Source: Haematobia irritans (Eukaryota; Arthropoda; Insecta; Diptera; Muscidae). Taken from it: 64,000 bases of DNA. Below are positions 1 to 13,214 of this stretch, in pieces. Location of the stretch: contig NC_134398.1 of the NCBI RefSeq assembly GCF_050003625.1, positions 108,012,105 through 108,076,104 of the forward strand. Reading direction: 5' to 3'. The notes beneath the pieces were generated by a model. The model did not search any database, had not been told where the DNA came from, and saw only the letters and a list, made by a program, of their open reading frames with translations. The position numbers and the translations under genes were made by a program. Each line of letters opens with the position of its first letter. Within the stretch, counting starts at the first letter, position 1.

Positions 1-339
<339 letters not shown>

Positions 340-609
340 TGACTGTGGAGTATTTTGATGTACAACATAGCGAACAATAAAAACTCTAATATGTCTACAA
401 TTTCTGTTTGTGCTGTACCGTGAGATGTTCATTCTTAATAAAATAATAAATTATTTTATTATTGTCTAAATTTTGCACGACAACAAACCAATCCACCGAA
501 GTTGCCAAAACTTTCGAATTTCATTGTTACCACGTTTTCTTTATGAATGCATTTTTATTGAAAATAATTGAACCTTCACATTGAGAAACATTCTCAATGT
601 GATTTCAAG

Positions 610-1199
<590 letters not shown>

Positions 1200-1469
1200 C
1201 TTGAAATCACATTGAGAATGTTTCTCAATGTGAAGGTTCAATTATTTTCAATAAAAATGCATTCATAAAGAAAACGTGGTAACAATGAAATTCGAAAGTT
1301 TTGGCAACTTCGGTGGATTGGTTTGTTGTCGTGCAAAATTTAGACAATAATAAAATAATTTATTATTTTATTAAGAATGAACATCTCACGGTACAGCACA
1401 AACAGAAATTGTAGACATATTAGAGTTTTTATTGTTCGCTATGTTGTACATCAAAATACTCCACAGTCA

Positions 1470-2294
<825 letters not shown>

Positions 2295-2352
2295 CATGGA
2301 AAATCTTCCACACGACCTATGAATTAGCACAAACATTTTATTGATTTTCTGT

Positions 2353-2633
2353 TGGATTTATTAAAATATGTATGTAGTAACATTTTTGCTGTTAAAGGTG
2401 GGTACTATGTTCGGTTTTCGAGTTGAAAATCATTTTATTTTCTCGATTACTTTTTCTAAAATAATCAAAATTGTAAATGTAAACAAACATAATTCTGCTA
2501 AAGCTTGATGAAATCTCGATAAAAGATGCGCACCAATTAAATTTAATTATCTTCTTCAAATTAAACTAAAAGTGCAAAAATATATGGAGACGATTATATT
2601 TTTGCAATTTTAGTTTAGTGTTTTGGTGGAAAA
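2353..2633 (+). mobile_element. TTAA-flanked MITE copy A (3' truncated) with shared flank
   Basis: TTAA at 2392-2395 is followed by AGGTGGGTACTATGTTCGGT, one terminal inverted repeat of the element seen whole at 5006-5242. The other end is cut at 2633, just where the second TIR should begin. The 39 bp upstream (2353-2391) is also present, inverted, beside copy B. So A and B arose by inverted duplication of one insertion and not by two insertions. Internal hairpin arms (AAACTAAAAGTGCAAAAATA and its complement) lie at its 3' part. Confidence 0.8.
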
Positions 2634-3937
2634 TTTGATGGATATTCTTATATTCAACCGTCGAACTGAACGGACGTGTTTTCTAATAGCGGAGTATTTC
2701 ATCGTAATAAGTAATTATTACGAATTTCACGTGTGGTGGAAATAATAAACCACCATGCAGCGAAATTCAAAGTCATCCACTGGGTTGCTAACTTCAGGGC
2801 CCAGTGGACGGGTAACGACTGAAGTTATAAATTTGGGCAGCGACCAAGAATCAGGCCCAATTAGTCGACCTGTAGACGGGTCGACTGGCGGTGACACTTT
2901 GGCAAGTCGAACCTTTTCTAAGGTGACGACATCAAAAGGAGGCAATCCCTCTCGAAAGAGATTCAAGGAACGAAGAAATGCTTTGTTTATCCTAAAGAAA
3001 TTAGGATCAGTCGACCCAAACACGTTGTCGGCTAAGCAAAGTGATTCCTTAAAATGGGCTCAAGGAATTCTTGAAGCTGGAAAAAGGGAACGATCACCGG
3101 ATGAGCTACCATCCTCTAAACGGGATCAAAGATCGTTTGCCTCAGTTGCAAAAGACAGCCTTGTGATGGCTATTATTAATAAAGGAGCATTGGACGGTAT
3201 GATTCCAAGGCAAAAATGGGGGGAAATTGAGAACGCGATGTCTGGTGTCTACTCAGAGGTGCGAAAAAAGTTTCCCGGACCAAGTCCTCGACAGCAAGAT
3301 GCTGGATGGTATCAAGGACGATATAAGTTAATAGCTTTTGCAGACCAGAGGTTTATGGATTGCTTTAAAGCTGCATTGATGCTAATTGGTGAAGTTTGGG
3401 AAGGAGCCGCTTTGGAGTTAGTCGATAAAAAAGACATACCGGATAAACCTAGAGCACATACATGGATACCGGCAAACCCTCCTGATCCTGAGTCAATATT
3501 AGAGAGACTAAAAGAATGTAACCCAGATCTTCCAACAGCCGATTGGAAGGTTGGTCGTTTGGATGAGGTGGATGGACCAAGACGACATGCGATGTTTATA
3601 TTAAACATAGAGTCGCTGCCACATCTAGCCCAGACCCAAGGACGCGTAAGTTATGGCTTTCATGATATCCATATGAAGGTATACAAAAGCGATCAGCCAA
3701 AGGATACCGAAACGGACAAGCCTCCGGTAGAGTCAGCAGTGAAAAAATCTCCTAGTGAAGCCGAAGGAGACATAAAACCTGCAGACTATGGCGAAAATCA
3801 TATGCGGGAAGTTTCTACAGGCTCAAGCCTCACCAAAGCTGAACCGCGGATTGTTGCGAGAGTTACCGAGATCTGTGAAGAGGAAGCCCTTGATGACTCA
3901 ATTGAAGCGGCTGATGTGACGGTGGTTGAAAATTTGG

Positions 3938-4981
<1,044 letters not shown>

Positions 4982-5005
4982 TGTAATTCAATTGAGTTAA
5001 TTTAA

Positions 5006-5242
5006 AGGTTAGAGCTATGTTCGGTTTTTCCACCAAAACACTAAACTAAAAGTGCAAAAATATAATCGTCTTCAAATATATTTTTGCACTTTTAGTTTAA
5101 TTTGAAGAAGATAATTAAATTTAAATTTCATCAAGCTTAGCAGAATTATGTTTGTTTACATTTACAATTTTGATTATTTTAGAAAAAGTAATCGAGAAAA
5201 TAAAACGATTTTCAACTCGAAAACCGAACATAGTACCCACCT
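5006..5242 (-). mobile_element. TTAA-flanked MITE copy B (complete, piggyBac-like)
   Basis: TTAA (5002-5005), then AGGTTAGAGCTATGTTCGGT, through to ACCGAACATAGTACCCACCT, then TTAA (5243-5246). The ends form imperfect terminal inverted repeats and the flanking TTAA duplication is the hallmark of piggyBac-type insertion. It is 237 bp with no coding capacity. The centre holds a second inverted pair (CTAAAAGTGCAAAAATATA and its complement), so the whole element can fold into a long hairpin. Confidence 0.75.
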
Positions 5243-5246
5243 TTAA

Positions 5247-5310
5247 CAGCAAAAATGTTACTACATACATATTTTAATAAATCCTTCTAGCACTTGTCAT
5301 TACGGGTTTT
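5247..5310 (-). repeat. Inverted flank plus 27-bp helicase stub
   Basis: 5247-5285 is the inverse of 2353-2391. 5284-5310 is identical to 23-49 (minus-strand helicase text CTAGCACTTGTCATTACGGG). After 5310 the sequence changes to element X. This shows that the inverted block originally joined back into helicase DNA. Confidence 0.8.
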
Positions 5311-6691
5311 CTCAATACTTATTTGTGCAACGAAGTTTGGGTCATTTGCAAGAAATTAAAAAATGGAAAATTTTAGACAAATAACCAAATAGTTTATAAA
5401 AATAGGTAAGTGAAAATAAAAAATGAAATAAAACTCTAAGGAAGTCACTAAAAATATATCTCTTTGCAGAAAACTAAAATTATGGATTCTACTTTCTTGA
5501 AAACATTAAAAAGCTGACCGATGAAAAATGGTGGACAATTAACTGAAACTGCTTCAAATAGTTTATAATAATCGGTATGTCAATATGAAAAATTAAATCG
5601 ACACATTAGAGAAGTCACTAAATTTAAATCTCTTTGCAGAAAACTAAAATCTTTGTATGCTACATTCTCGCAAACATTAAGAAGCTTACCAATGAAAAAT
5701 GAGTGGCTTATCGACAAGAAAAAGTTTCCAGAAACATTACAAGTGCAACCAATTAAAATAGTTAAAAACAACAAATTGTTGAAATCAACAACTTCTGGAT
5801 GAAAATGTGCATCACATCGTCAGTTTAATTCATATGCTATTATCAGTTTAAAATGGATATTTTGTGAATTCCTTCTGTTGGAAATCAATTCTTACACGCG
5901 GTCCAGTACGTTCCTACATTGCCCGCAGGTTAATAAATTTTAATGCTGTTTTATGACATCAAAAGGAAGGAAATCGAATTATCAATGGAAAAGTGTTTAA
6001 TAATAATGTTTAAGATATTTAACGTTTTGTTGTTTTTTTGTTCTTTCTTGTTGATATGTTTAATAAGATTATTATTTATCAATTGGTATTGTAGTGTATT
6101 ATTATATATTTTATTTTGATGAAAATGAATGAATTATACAAAATTCATAGAATTGTGGCTTTGACTTTCAATTTGAAGTGTGGATATCATACCTACAAAT
6201 TTAGGTTTAAAAGTATTTGCAACGATGTTAGTTCGAATTTGACTCGCATCGAAAATTAGTTGACAAATTATTGAGTAGCGATGCATTTCAATTTGAGGAT
6301 AACACTTGAGATATTATTGCTAATGTGTTGAATTTCACTGTTGAGGGTAATGTCTGTTTTTTGTTGAGAACGCGATTTTCTCAACAACTTCTCAACTTGA
6401 ATATTACACTAATTCTTTGAAACAAAATGTTTGAAAAATTGTTGAAATATAGCATTTTTCAAACGTTTGTGTTTATTGGGTTAAAATTAAATTTATTTTG
6501 AAAGTTGTTGCTACTATGTTGAGAAATTGTTGCTAACGTGTTGAATTCTACTGTTGAGGGTAATGTCTGTTTTTTGTTGTGAACGCGATTTTCTCAACAA
6601 TTTCTCTAATTGAATTCTAAGCTAATTCTTTGAACAAATGTTTGAAATCGTATTGAATATAAGAATTTTTCCAATGCTTGTGTTTATTGGG
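5311..6691 (+). mobile_element. Element X, 5'-truncated copy (oldest-looking)
   Basis: It matches the internal and 3' parts of element X in the array (from the AATTTTAGACAAATAAC block to the GTTTATTGGGGG end) but lacks the CCCCAATAAACACAGG left end. It has the two-fold ~169-bp intron-like block (GTAAGT or GTATGT followed by CTCTTTGCAG; acceptors end near 5469 and 5639) and two tandem terminal repeats, the first ending TTTATTGGG near 6480 and the second near 6691. No transposase is recognised. Sequence differences from the array copies suggest that it diverged before the array was homogenised. Confidence 0.7.
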
Positions 6692-7578
6692 GGTTTATGA
6701 TAATAAATAATATGTATATTATGAAATAATAGAAAAGCCTTAGTGTTGGATCGATTCAGAATCCCCCTTTTGAATCGAACTAGCCCGGGCTAGATAGCAT
6801 ACAACAACGCTATGTAGTTTTCCGGTAAATCGGATAACATTGATTAGCATGAAAGATTATGTTATCGGAATTTATTAATCGATTTTATTGTAATTTGCGC
6901 CTATGCATACGTTTCTCGGCTTAGTTATTCTTCTTAGGTCATAGGCCAACACAAACAGTGTTGGCCTATTCAATCAGAAATTGGTGATAATGGCATCTTA
7001 TGGCGGTTTTTGATAATAACTAAAATGTGCGTGGATATAATAGAATAGCATTGTTTGAGAATCAGATGACCACAAAGCCCTCGATCCCAAATCGTCAATA
7101 TGGATCGATTCAGAATCACCCTTTGAATCGATCTAGCCTTGACTGTCCGTCCGATCTTCATGAATTTAGCTGGATAGGGTGTTCTTTTAGAATAGAAGAA
7201 CGTAGAGAAGTTACTCATATCGTAACTTCGGATTTGTTATACTTCGTTGGCCATATTCTTTGTGTTTTAACAAACAGTGTTGATGCCTCCAATCAGAAAT
7301 TGGTGAAAATGACATTTTATGACGGTTATTGATAATAAGTTATATATGTGTTATGTAATAATAGAACATCGTTGTTTGAGAATGTGATGACCATAACTAA
7401 GACCTCGATCCCAAATTGTTAATATGCATCGATTCAGAATCATCCTTTGAATCGATCTAGCCCTTGTTGTCCGTCCGTCGCTCTTTTATACTCAAAGTCC
7501 ATATTCAAATGACATAAGTCGCAACTTTTAACGGATCTTCTTGACTTGGACTGGATAGGATGTTCTTTTAGCATAGAT
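6692..7578. repeat. Satellite monomers of U0
   Basis: Two to three diverged monomers. Recurrent blocks are AATCGGATAACATTGATTAG, TTATTAATCGATTTTATTG, AATCAGAAATTGGTGA, GGTTTTTGATAATAA, CCCTCGATCCCAAAT, a GATCGATTCA/TGAATCGATC dyad, CTGTCCGTCCG and GGCTGGATAGG. Spacing between matching blocks is roughly 320-360 bp. Short open frames here (such as one with CPSDLHEFSWIGCSF) repeat because the satellite repeats and are not genes. Confidence 0.8.
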
Positions 7579-7624
7579 TTTCTTATCAGATAATTTTATA
7601 ATTGGTGGCCCCGAACCTTTTCAA

Positions 7625-8030
7625 TTGTCACGAAGAACAACAAGATCATCATCTGGACCAGCGGTACCAAACGAATCAATACCCAACGTTGAATTCCTCA
7701 CTACAACCCCAACAGTTAGTTAACTACCAACATTTTGGAAACTTAATGTTCCTCTTTGGTTTGTTCTCGACGAGACCCAATTTACACAACATGGCATCAC
7801 AACAGAATCAGCCAAAATGTTCAACGCTATCGCTGATATGGACCAATAGATCTTAACAATAATTAGTGACATTGCTTTAAATCAACCGGAAAATGGATAC
7901 CGACAGATTAAAAAGTTCTGATTGATTATTTTCCCAGAATAACAAAGAATCCAAGAACTTTTAACGAGTATAGAATTTGGCGACAAAAACCCACACAAAT
8001 TCTACGCGAAATGCGTAACCTTGCTAAAAA
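7625..8030 (+). pseudogene. Gypsy gag fragment 1 (U0)
   Basis: N-terminal part of a Ty3/gypsy Gag: LSRRTTRSSSG, FWKLNVPLWF, ETQFTQHGITTESAKMF, ISDIALNQPENGYRQIK. This is the FWxxxxxLWFxxxExQF capsid pattern of insect gypsy elements. In-frame stops (in the DMDQ*IL segment and before the LPTFW segment) and a frameshift break it. It ends by joining the X right-end segment at AAAAATGTACATCAC. TGGTGGCCCCGAACC (from 7603) just upstream looks like a tRNA primer-binding site. Confidence 0.75.
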
Positions 8031-8680
8031 TGTACATCACATCGGCAGTTTAATTCATATGCTATTAACAGTTTAAAATTGATATTTTGTGAATTCCCTC
8101 TGTTGGAAATCAATTCTAACACGCGGTCCAGTACGTTCCTAATTTCAAATTGCCCGCATGTTAATAAATGTTAATGTTGTTTTATGTCACCAAAAGGAAC
8201 GAAATAGAATTATTAATGCAAAAGTCTAATAATGTTTCAGATATTTCAGTTTTGTTGTTTGTTTTTTGTTCTTATTTGTTGATATGTTTAATAAGATTAT
8301 TATTTATCAATAGGTATTGTAGTATATTATGTATGTAGGGTATTATTATATATTTGATTTTTATGAAAATGAATAAATTATAAGATTTTCATAGAATTTT
8401 CGATTTGACTTTCAATTTGATGTGGATATATCATTCATACAAATTTAGGTTGAAAAGTATTGTTTGACAAATTATTAAGTGACGATGCATTTCAATTTGA
8501 GGATAACACTTGAGATATTATTGCTAATGTGTTGAATTTCACTGTTGAGGGTAATGTCTGTTTTTTGTTGAGAACGCGATTTTTTCTACAATTTCTCAAA
8601 TTGAATTTTACACTAATCCTTTGAAAAAATGTTTGAAAAATTGTTGAAAAATAGCATTTTCAAACGTTTGTGTTTATTGG
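8031..8680 (+). mobile_element. Element X right-end segment (U0, internal copy)
   Basis: It starts in the CACATCGGCAGTTTAATTCA block and ends TTTGTGTTTATTGG, equal to the 3' half of element X but a different sublineage (it has GATTTGACTTTCAATTTGAT where the full copy has GCTTTGAATTTCAATTTGAA). Equivalent segments lie in later units at 13215-13866, 17665-18316, 21908-22559, 27323-27974, 33423-34074, 39606-39994, 43875-44264, 48556-48944 and 53119-53603. Confidence 0.75.
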
Positions 8681-8836
8681 ATGGATCGTTTTAGAATCAC
8701 CAGATAAATCGATCTAGCCCGGGTTGTCCGTCCGACATTGTTATCTTCTCATATTTGATGTTCAAACGGCATAGGTCGCAATTTTTATTCGATCTTCATT
8801 AACTTGGTTGGATATGATGTTCTTTCATACTACCAT

Positions 8837-8962
8837 ACTATCGAGTAGGTTTTGAAATAAGAATTGTGACAACTAAAAAATAAATTTTCATTCTGTACAT
8901 TTTTCAACTTCAGAAGTTTAATAAAATAAAAAATAAAATTTTCTTATCAGATAATTTTATAA
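8837..8962 (+). other. Putative gypsy LTR remnant (U0)
   Basis: This AT-rich segment (ATCGAGTAGGTTTTGAAATA to TTCTTATCAGATAATTTTAT) sits directly upstream of a PBS-like GTGACCCCGAAC and gag. The same text follows the integrase and polypurine-like GGATGGGGGA at 46840-46985. Presence both before gag and after pol is what an LTR would show. Clean TG...CA ends are not visible, so the limits are approximate. Confidence 0.55.
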
Positions 8963-8984
8963 TTGTGACCCCGAACATTGTCAA

Positions 8985-9776
8985 TTGTCACGAAGAACAA
9001 CAAGATCATCATCTGGACCTGCGGTACCAAACGGATCAATACCCAACGTTCAATTCCTCACAACAACCCCAACGATGAGCGCTGTAAAACTACCAAAATT
9101 TTGGAAACTTAATGGTCCTCTTTGGTTTGTTCTCGCCGAGGCCCAATTTACGCAACATGACATCACAACTGAATCAAACAAAATATTCAACGCTATCGCT
9201 GAAATGGACCAAGAGATCTTAGCATTAATTAGTGACATTGCTTTAAATCAACCGGAAAATGGATACCGACAGATTAAAAACGTCTGATTGGTTAGTTATT
9301 TCGCCAGAATAACAAAGAATCCAAGAACTTTTAACTAGTATATAATTTGGCGGCAAAAACCCACACAAATTCTACGCGAAATACGTAACCGTGCTAAAAA
9401 TGACGTATCGGACAAATTTTAAAAAAAACGCTTTGGTTAAATCGGCTCCCATCACACTTACAGACTCACTCATCGCATCACCGGCTTCACTCGAAGAAGC
9501 CGACAGAATCGCCGAAACCCCTTTTACGAGTCAATCGTTTCTAGACAAACATCTAGTCGTATAGAAACTCTGAAAAGACAAATATCGGAATTAACTATTA
9601 TGGTAAGAGAACTGAAATCCATTCAAATTTCAACGAGTAAAAACACATCACGAGTAGAGGGTAGAGAATCATCACGATACTGCTATTATCACCAAAGATT
9701 CGGTATTAATGCTCGTAAATACAAACAGCCTTGCAGTTTTCAAAATAATACGGGAAACGCAGAAGCCGGTCAGTAA
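8985..9776 (+). pseudogene. Gypsy gag fragment 2 (U0), N-terminus to zinc knuckle
   Basis: The longest gag copy in U0. It has LSRRTTRSSSG, FWKLNGPLWFVLAEAQFTQ and ITTESNKIFNAIAEMDQEIL, then after a frameshift LWLNRLPSHLQ and SRIETLKRQISELT (predicted coiled coil), and last CYYHQRFGINARKYKQPCSF with a stop after AEAGQ. The final motif is the CxxH...C zinc knuckle typical of these Gags; a Tyr stands where I would expect a Cys (ARKYKQPC). Frameshifts near 9290 and 9420 make it non-functional. Confidence 0.75.
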
Positions 9777-10036
9777 TCGGCGACCTTCAACAAGCCGCCT
9801 TTTCGTTTTTGATAAAACACTGAAACAAAGTTTATAATTGATACTGGAGCCAACATTTTAGTAGTACCAACGTAATTTTTAAAAATACCAAATCATCAAA
9901 ATTCAAACTTTTCGCAGCAAATGGAACAACAATTACAACGTATGGAGATATTGTTTTGTTCGGTCTGAAAAAGAATTTTACGTGGAAATTCATTGTTGCT
10001 GACGTTAGTCATCCCATTATCGGACCAGATTTTTAA
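9777..10036 (+). pseudogene. Gypsy aspartic protease remnant (U0), DTG kept
   Basis: It reads SRLFVFDKTL, then in the next frame FIIDTGANILVVPT, where D-T-G at 9840-9848 is the catalytic triplet of retroviral-type proteases. After a stop come SKFKLFAANGTTITTYGDIV and KKNFTWKFIVADVSHPIIGP, matching the conserved tail of insect gypsy proteases. This copy is uninterrupted at the site (TTTTTAAAAATACC) where U4 and U5 carry a 1.1-kb insertion. Confidence 0.75.
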
Positions 10037-10089
10037 AATATTTTGGTCTGACCATTGATCTAAAAAGAAAAAAATACTAATAAGGAACA

Positions 10090-10528
10090 ACAATTTGAAA
10101 TTATTGGAAGTTGCTAAATTTATCCTCGTATTCCGAAGGTAGGGCGCTTATAAACTCATCGTCATATCACGAAATCATGCCAAAATTCCCTGAACTAACA
10201 AAACCAACTTCTACAAACATGTTATTGTAACTAAAGGTTGTCCAGTTGCAAGTAAACCACATCGCATACCACCATATAAACTTGGCATCGCAATAAAGAG
10301 TTCAAGTTTACGATGGAACAAGGTCTTTGTCGTCCTTCAAAAAGTTGTTGATCTAGTCCACTACGAATGGTTCCCAAGAAAAATGGAGACTGGAGACCAT
10401 TACCGCACATACAAGACTTCGGTCATGGTCTAACCGGAAAAACAATATTTTCCAAAATAAATCTAATTCGGGCGTATAATCAAATACCAATGGCACCAGA
10501 GGATATTCCAAAAACAGCAATAATAACA
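10090..10528 (+). pseudogene. Gypsy reverse transcriptase N-terminal remnant (U0)
   Basis: Pieces in shifting frames: VTKGCPVASKPHRIPPYKL, then a segment equal to the VPKK..GDWRP region, [13 protein letters not shown] and [12 protein letters not shown]. This is the finger region of a Ty3/gypsy RT. The catalytic YxDD is missing because the gene is cut at ATAACACC by the start of element X. About 50 bp coding for the CGDYRRLNA stretch is deleted, as in U1, U2, U4 and U5 but not in U6 and U8. Confidence 0.75.
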
Positions 10529-11940
10529 CCCCAATAAACACAGGATGAGCGTTTTTCAAATTCAACAACTTTCCAGTTTGAGGGTAAATATAATTTTCAA
10601 CCTAAATTTGAAACAGCTCATCTTCAAATTGATTGCGAATTATTCCAATTTGCCAAAATGTTGGAAAATTTTAGACAAATAACTGAATTTACTCCAAATA
10701 GTTTATAATAACAGACAAGTGAAAATAAAAAACATTAAGGAACTAACTAAATGTATATCTCTTTGCAGAAAACTAAAATTATGGATTCTACCTTCTTGAA
10801 AACATTAAAAAGCTGACCGATGAAAAAACGTCGGACACTTGGCTGTGACTGCTTCAAATAGTTTATAATAATTGGTAAGTCAAGATGAAACATTAAATCA
10901 AAATTTTAGAGAAGTCACTAAATTTAAATCTTTTTGCAGAAAACTAAAATCTTTGGATGCTACATTCTTGCAAACATTAAGAAAGCTGACCAATGAAAAA
11001 TGAGTGGCTTATCGACAAGAAAAAGTTTCCAGAAACCTTTCAAAGTGCAACCAATTAAATTTGTTAAAAACAACCAATTGTTAAAATCAACAACTTCTGG
11101 ATGAAAATGTGCATCACATCGTCACATTAATTTACATCCTATTATCAGTTTAAAATGTATATTTTGGAAATTCCTTCTGCACGGAATCTATTCTAACACG
11201 CGGTCCAACACGTTCTAACTTAAAATTTTAATGCTGTTTGACATGACACCAACAGGAAGGAAATCGAATTATCAATGCAAAAGTGTTTACTAATAATGTT
11301 TAAGATATTTAAAGTCTTGTTGATATTATTTATCAATTGGTATTGTAGTGTAGTGTATTATTATATATTTTATTTTGATGAAAATGAATGAATTATACAA
11401 AATTCATAGAATTTTGGCTTTGAATTTCAATTTGAAGTGGGGATATCATTCCTACAAATTTAGGTTGAAAAGTATTTGCAACGATGTTAGTTTCGAATTT
11501 GACTCGCATCGAAAATTGGTTGACAAATTATTGAGTAGCGATGCATTTCAATTTGAGGATAACACTTGAGATATTATTGCTAATGTGTTGAATTTCACTG
11601 TTGAGGGTAATGTCTATTTTTGTTGAGAACGCGATTTTCTCAAGAACTTCTCAACTTGAATATTACCCTAATCCTTTGAAAAAATGTTTGAAAAATTGTT
11701 GAAATTTAGCATTTTTCAAACGTTTGTGTTTATTGGGTTAAAATTAAATTTAGTTTGAAAGTTGTCGCTACTATGTTGAGAAATTGTTGCTGTAAAATCG
11801 TTGTGTTGAATTCTACTGTTGAGGGTAATGTCTGTTTTTAGTTGAGAACGCGATTTTCTCAACAATTTCTCTAATTCTTTGAACAAATTTTTGAAAGCGT
11901 ATTGAATATAAGCATTTTTCCAATGCTTATGTTTATTGGG
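10529..11940 (+). mobile_element. Element X, full-length copy (U0)
   Basis: The left end CCCCAATAAACACAGGATGA and the right end TGTTTATTGGG(GG) are inverted repeats over their first ~13 bases. Inside are a duplicated 160-bp block with splice-site-like signals (CAAGTGAAAA or GGTAAGTCAA, then TTTTTGCAGAAAACTAAAAT), a 64-codon open stretch from 11375, and two ~205-bp terminal repeats ending at 11737 and 11940 (each with ACTGTTGAGGGTAATGTC and GAGAACGCGATTTTCTCAA). No transposase is recognised. The left flank is gypsy RT and the right flank is satellite, so it is not a simple insertion with a readable target duplication. Confidence 0.65.
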
Positions 11941-12852
11941 GGTTTTTGATAATAATATGTATATTATGAAATAATAGAAAAGCCTTGGAGTTGGATCAAT
12001 TCAGAATCCTCCTTTGAATCGAACTAGCCCGGGTTAGCTAGCATACAATAACGCTATGCAGATTTCCGGTAAATCGGATAACATTGATTAGCATGAACGA
12101 TTATGTTATCGGAATTTATTAATCGATTTTATTGTATTCTGCGCATATTCATATCGTTTCTCGACATTGTTATTCTTCTTAGGTCATATTATTTGTGTTT
12201 TAACAAACAGTGTTGACCTATTCAATCAGAAATTGGTGATAGTGGCATTTTATGGCTGTTTTTGATAATAACTAAAATGTGTGTGGGTATAATAGAATAG
12301 CATTGTTTGAGAATCAGATGACCACAACTAGCCCTCGATCCCAAATCGTCAATATGGATCGAATCAGAATCACCCTTTGAATCGATCTAGCCTTGGCTGT
12401 CCGTCCGATCTTCATGAATTTAGCTGGATAGGGTGTTCTTTTAGAATAGAAGAACGTAGAGAAGTTACTCATATCGTAACTTCGGATTTGTTATACTTCG
12501 TTGGCCATATTCTTTGTGTTTTTAACAAACAGTGTATAGCCTCCAATCAGAAATTGGTAAAAATGACATTTTATGACGGTTATTGATAATAAGTAATATA
12601 TGTGTTATGTAATAATAGAACATCGTTGTTTGAGAATGTGATGACCATAACTAAGAACTCGATCCCAAATTGTTAATATGCATCGATTCAGAATCATCCT
12701 TTGAATCGATCTAGCCCTTGTTGTCCGTCCGTCGCTCTTTTATACTCAAAGTCCATATTAAAATGACATAAGTCGCAACTTTTAACGGATCTTCTTGACT
12801 TGGGCTGGATAGGATGTTCTTTTAGCATAGATTTTCTTATCAGATAATTTTA

Positions 12853-13214
12853 CGGTACTAAACGAATCAATACCCAACGTTGAATTCCTCACAACAACCC
12901 CAACAATGAGCGCTGTAAAACTACCAACATTTTGGAAACTTAATGTTCTCGACGAGACCCAATTTACACAACATGGCATCACAACAGAATCACCCAAAAT
13001 GTTCAACGCTATCGCTGATATGGACCAATAGATCTTAACAATAATTAGTGACATTGCCTTAAATAAACCTGAAAATGGATACCGACAAATTAAAAATGTT
13101 CTGATTGATTATTTTGCCAGAATAACAAAGAATCCAAGAACTTTTAACGACTATAGAATTTGGCGACAAAAACCCACACAAATTCTACGCGAAATGCGTA
13201 ACCTTGCTAAAAAT
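12853..13214 (+). pseudogene. Gypsy gag fragment 1 (U1)
   Basis: It reads TVLNESIPNVEF, SAVKLPTFWKLNVLDETQFT, NAIADMDQ*ILTIISDIAL, YFARITKNPRTFNDYRIW, LREMRNLAKN. It has lost the N-terminal LSRRTT segment and an internal 15 bp (VPLWF) relative to U3-U5, and has an in-frame stop after DMDQ. Confidence 0.75.

Larger units (their letters stand above)
6692..11940. repeat. Composite tandem unit U0 (5.25 kb)
   Basis: First full unit of the array. In order: satellite monomers 6692-7578; LTR end and primer-binding-like site near 7579-7618; gag fragment 1; X right end 8031-8680; satellite piece 8681-8836; LTR remnant; gag fragment 2; protease; RT; full element X. It is the most diverged array member and its protease keeps the DTG triplet. 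Confidence 0.85.

Noticed and set aside
5392..5639. Intron-like signals taken as proof of a spliced host gene
   Set aside because: The flanking exon-like text has stops in all frames without repair and the block is tandemly duplicated. Kept only as a hypothesis in the findings.
10353..10568. Minus-strand 71-codon frames with a hydrophobic stretch ([19 protein letters not shown]), at 10353, 14769 and 19218
   Set aside because: Antisense of the RT-X junction; open by chance and copied by unit duplication.
11375..11569. 64-codon frame in element X (repeated at 15807, 31770, 37975, 42232, 51181), a possible conserved small protein
   Set aside because: Comparison with the sister X segment (39833 onwards) shows about a dozen base differences, most of which change the residue. 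That fits drift rather than purifying selection. No homologue recognised.
12377..12586. 69-codon frame (with CPSDLHEFSWIGCSF) repeated in each unit
   Set aside because: It lies wholly in satellite monomer text and recurs only because the unit recurs. Diverged monomers at 56-64 kb do not keep it open.
12782..13054. Minus-strand 90-95-codon frames repeated at 17232, 21460, 26875 and 32975
   Set aside because: They are the antisense of gag fragment 1, whose sense strand shows the known Gag pattern.
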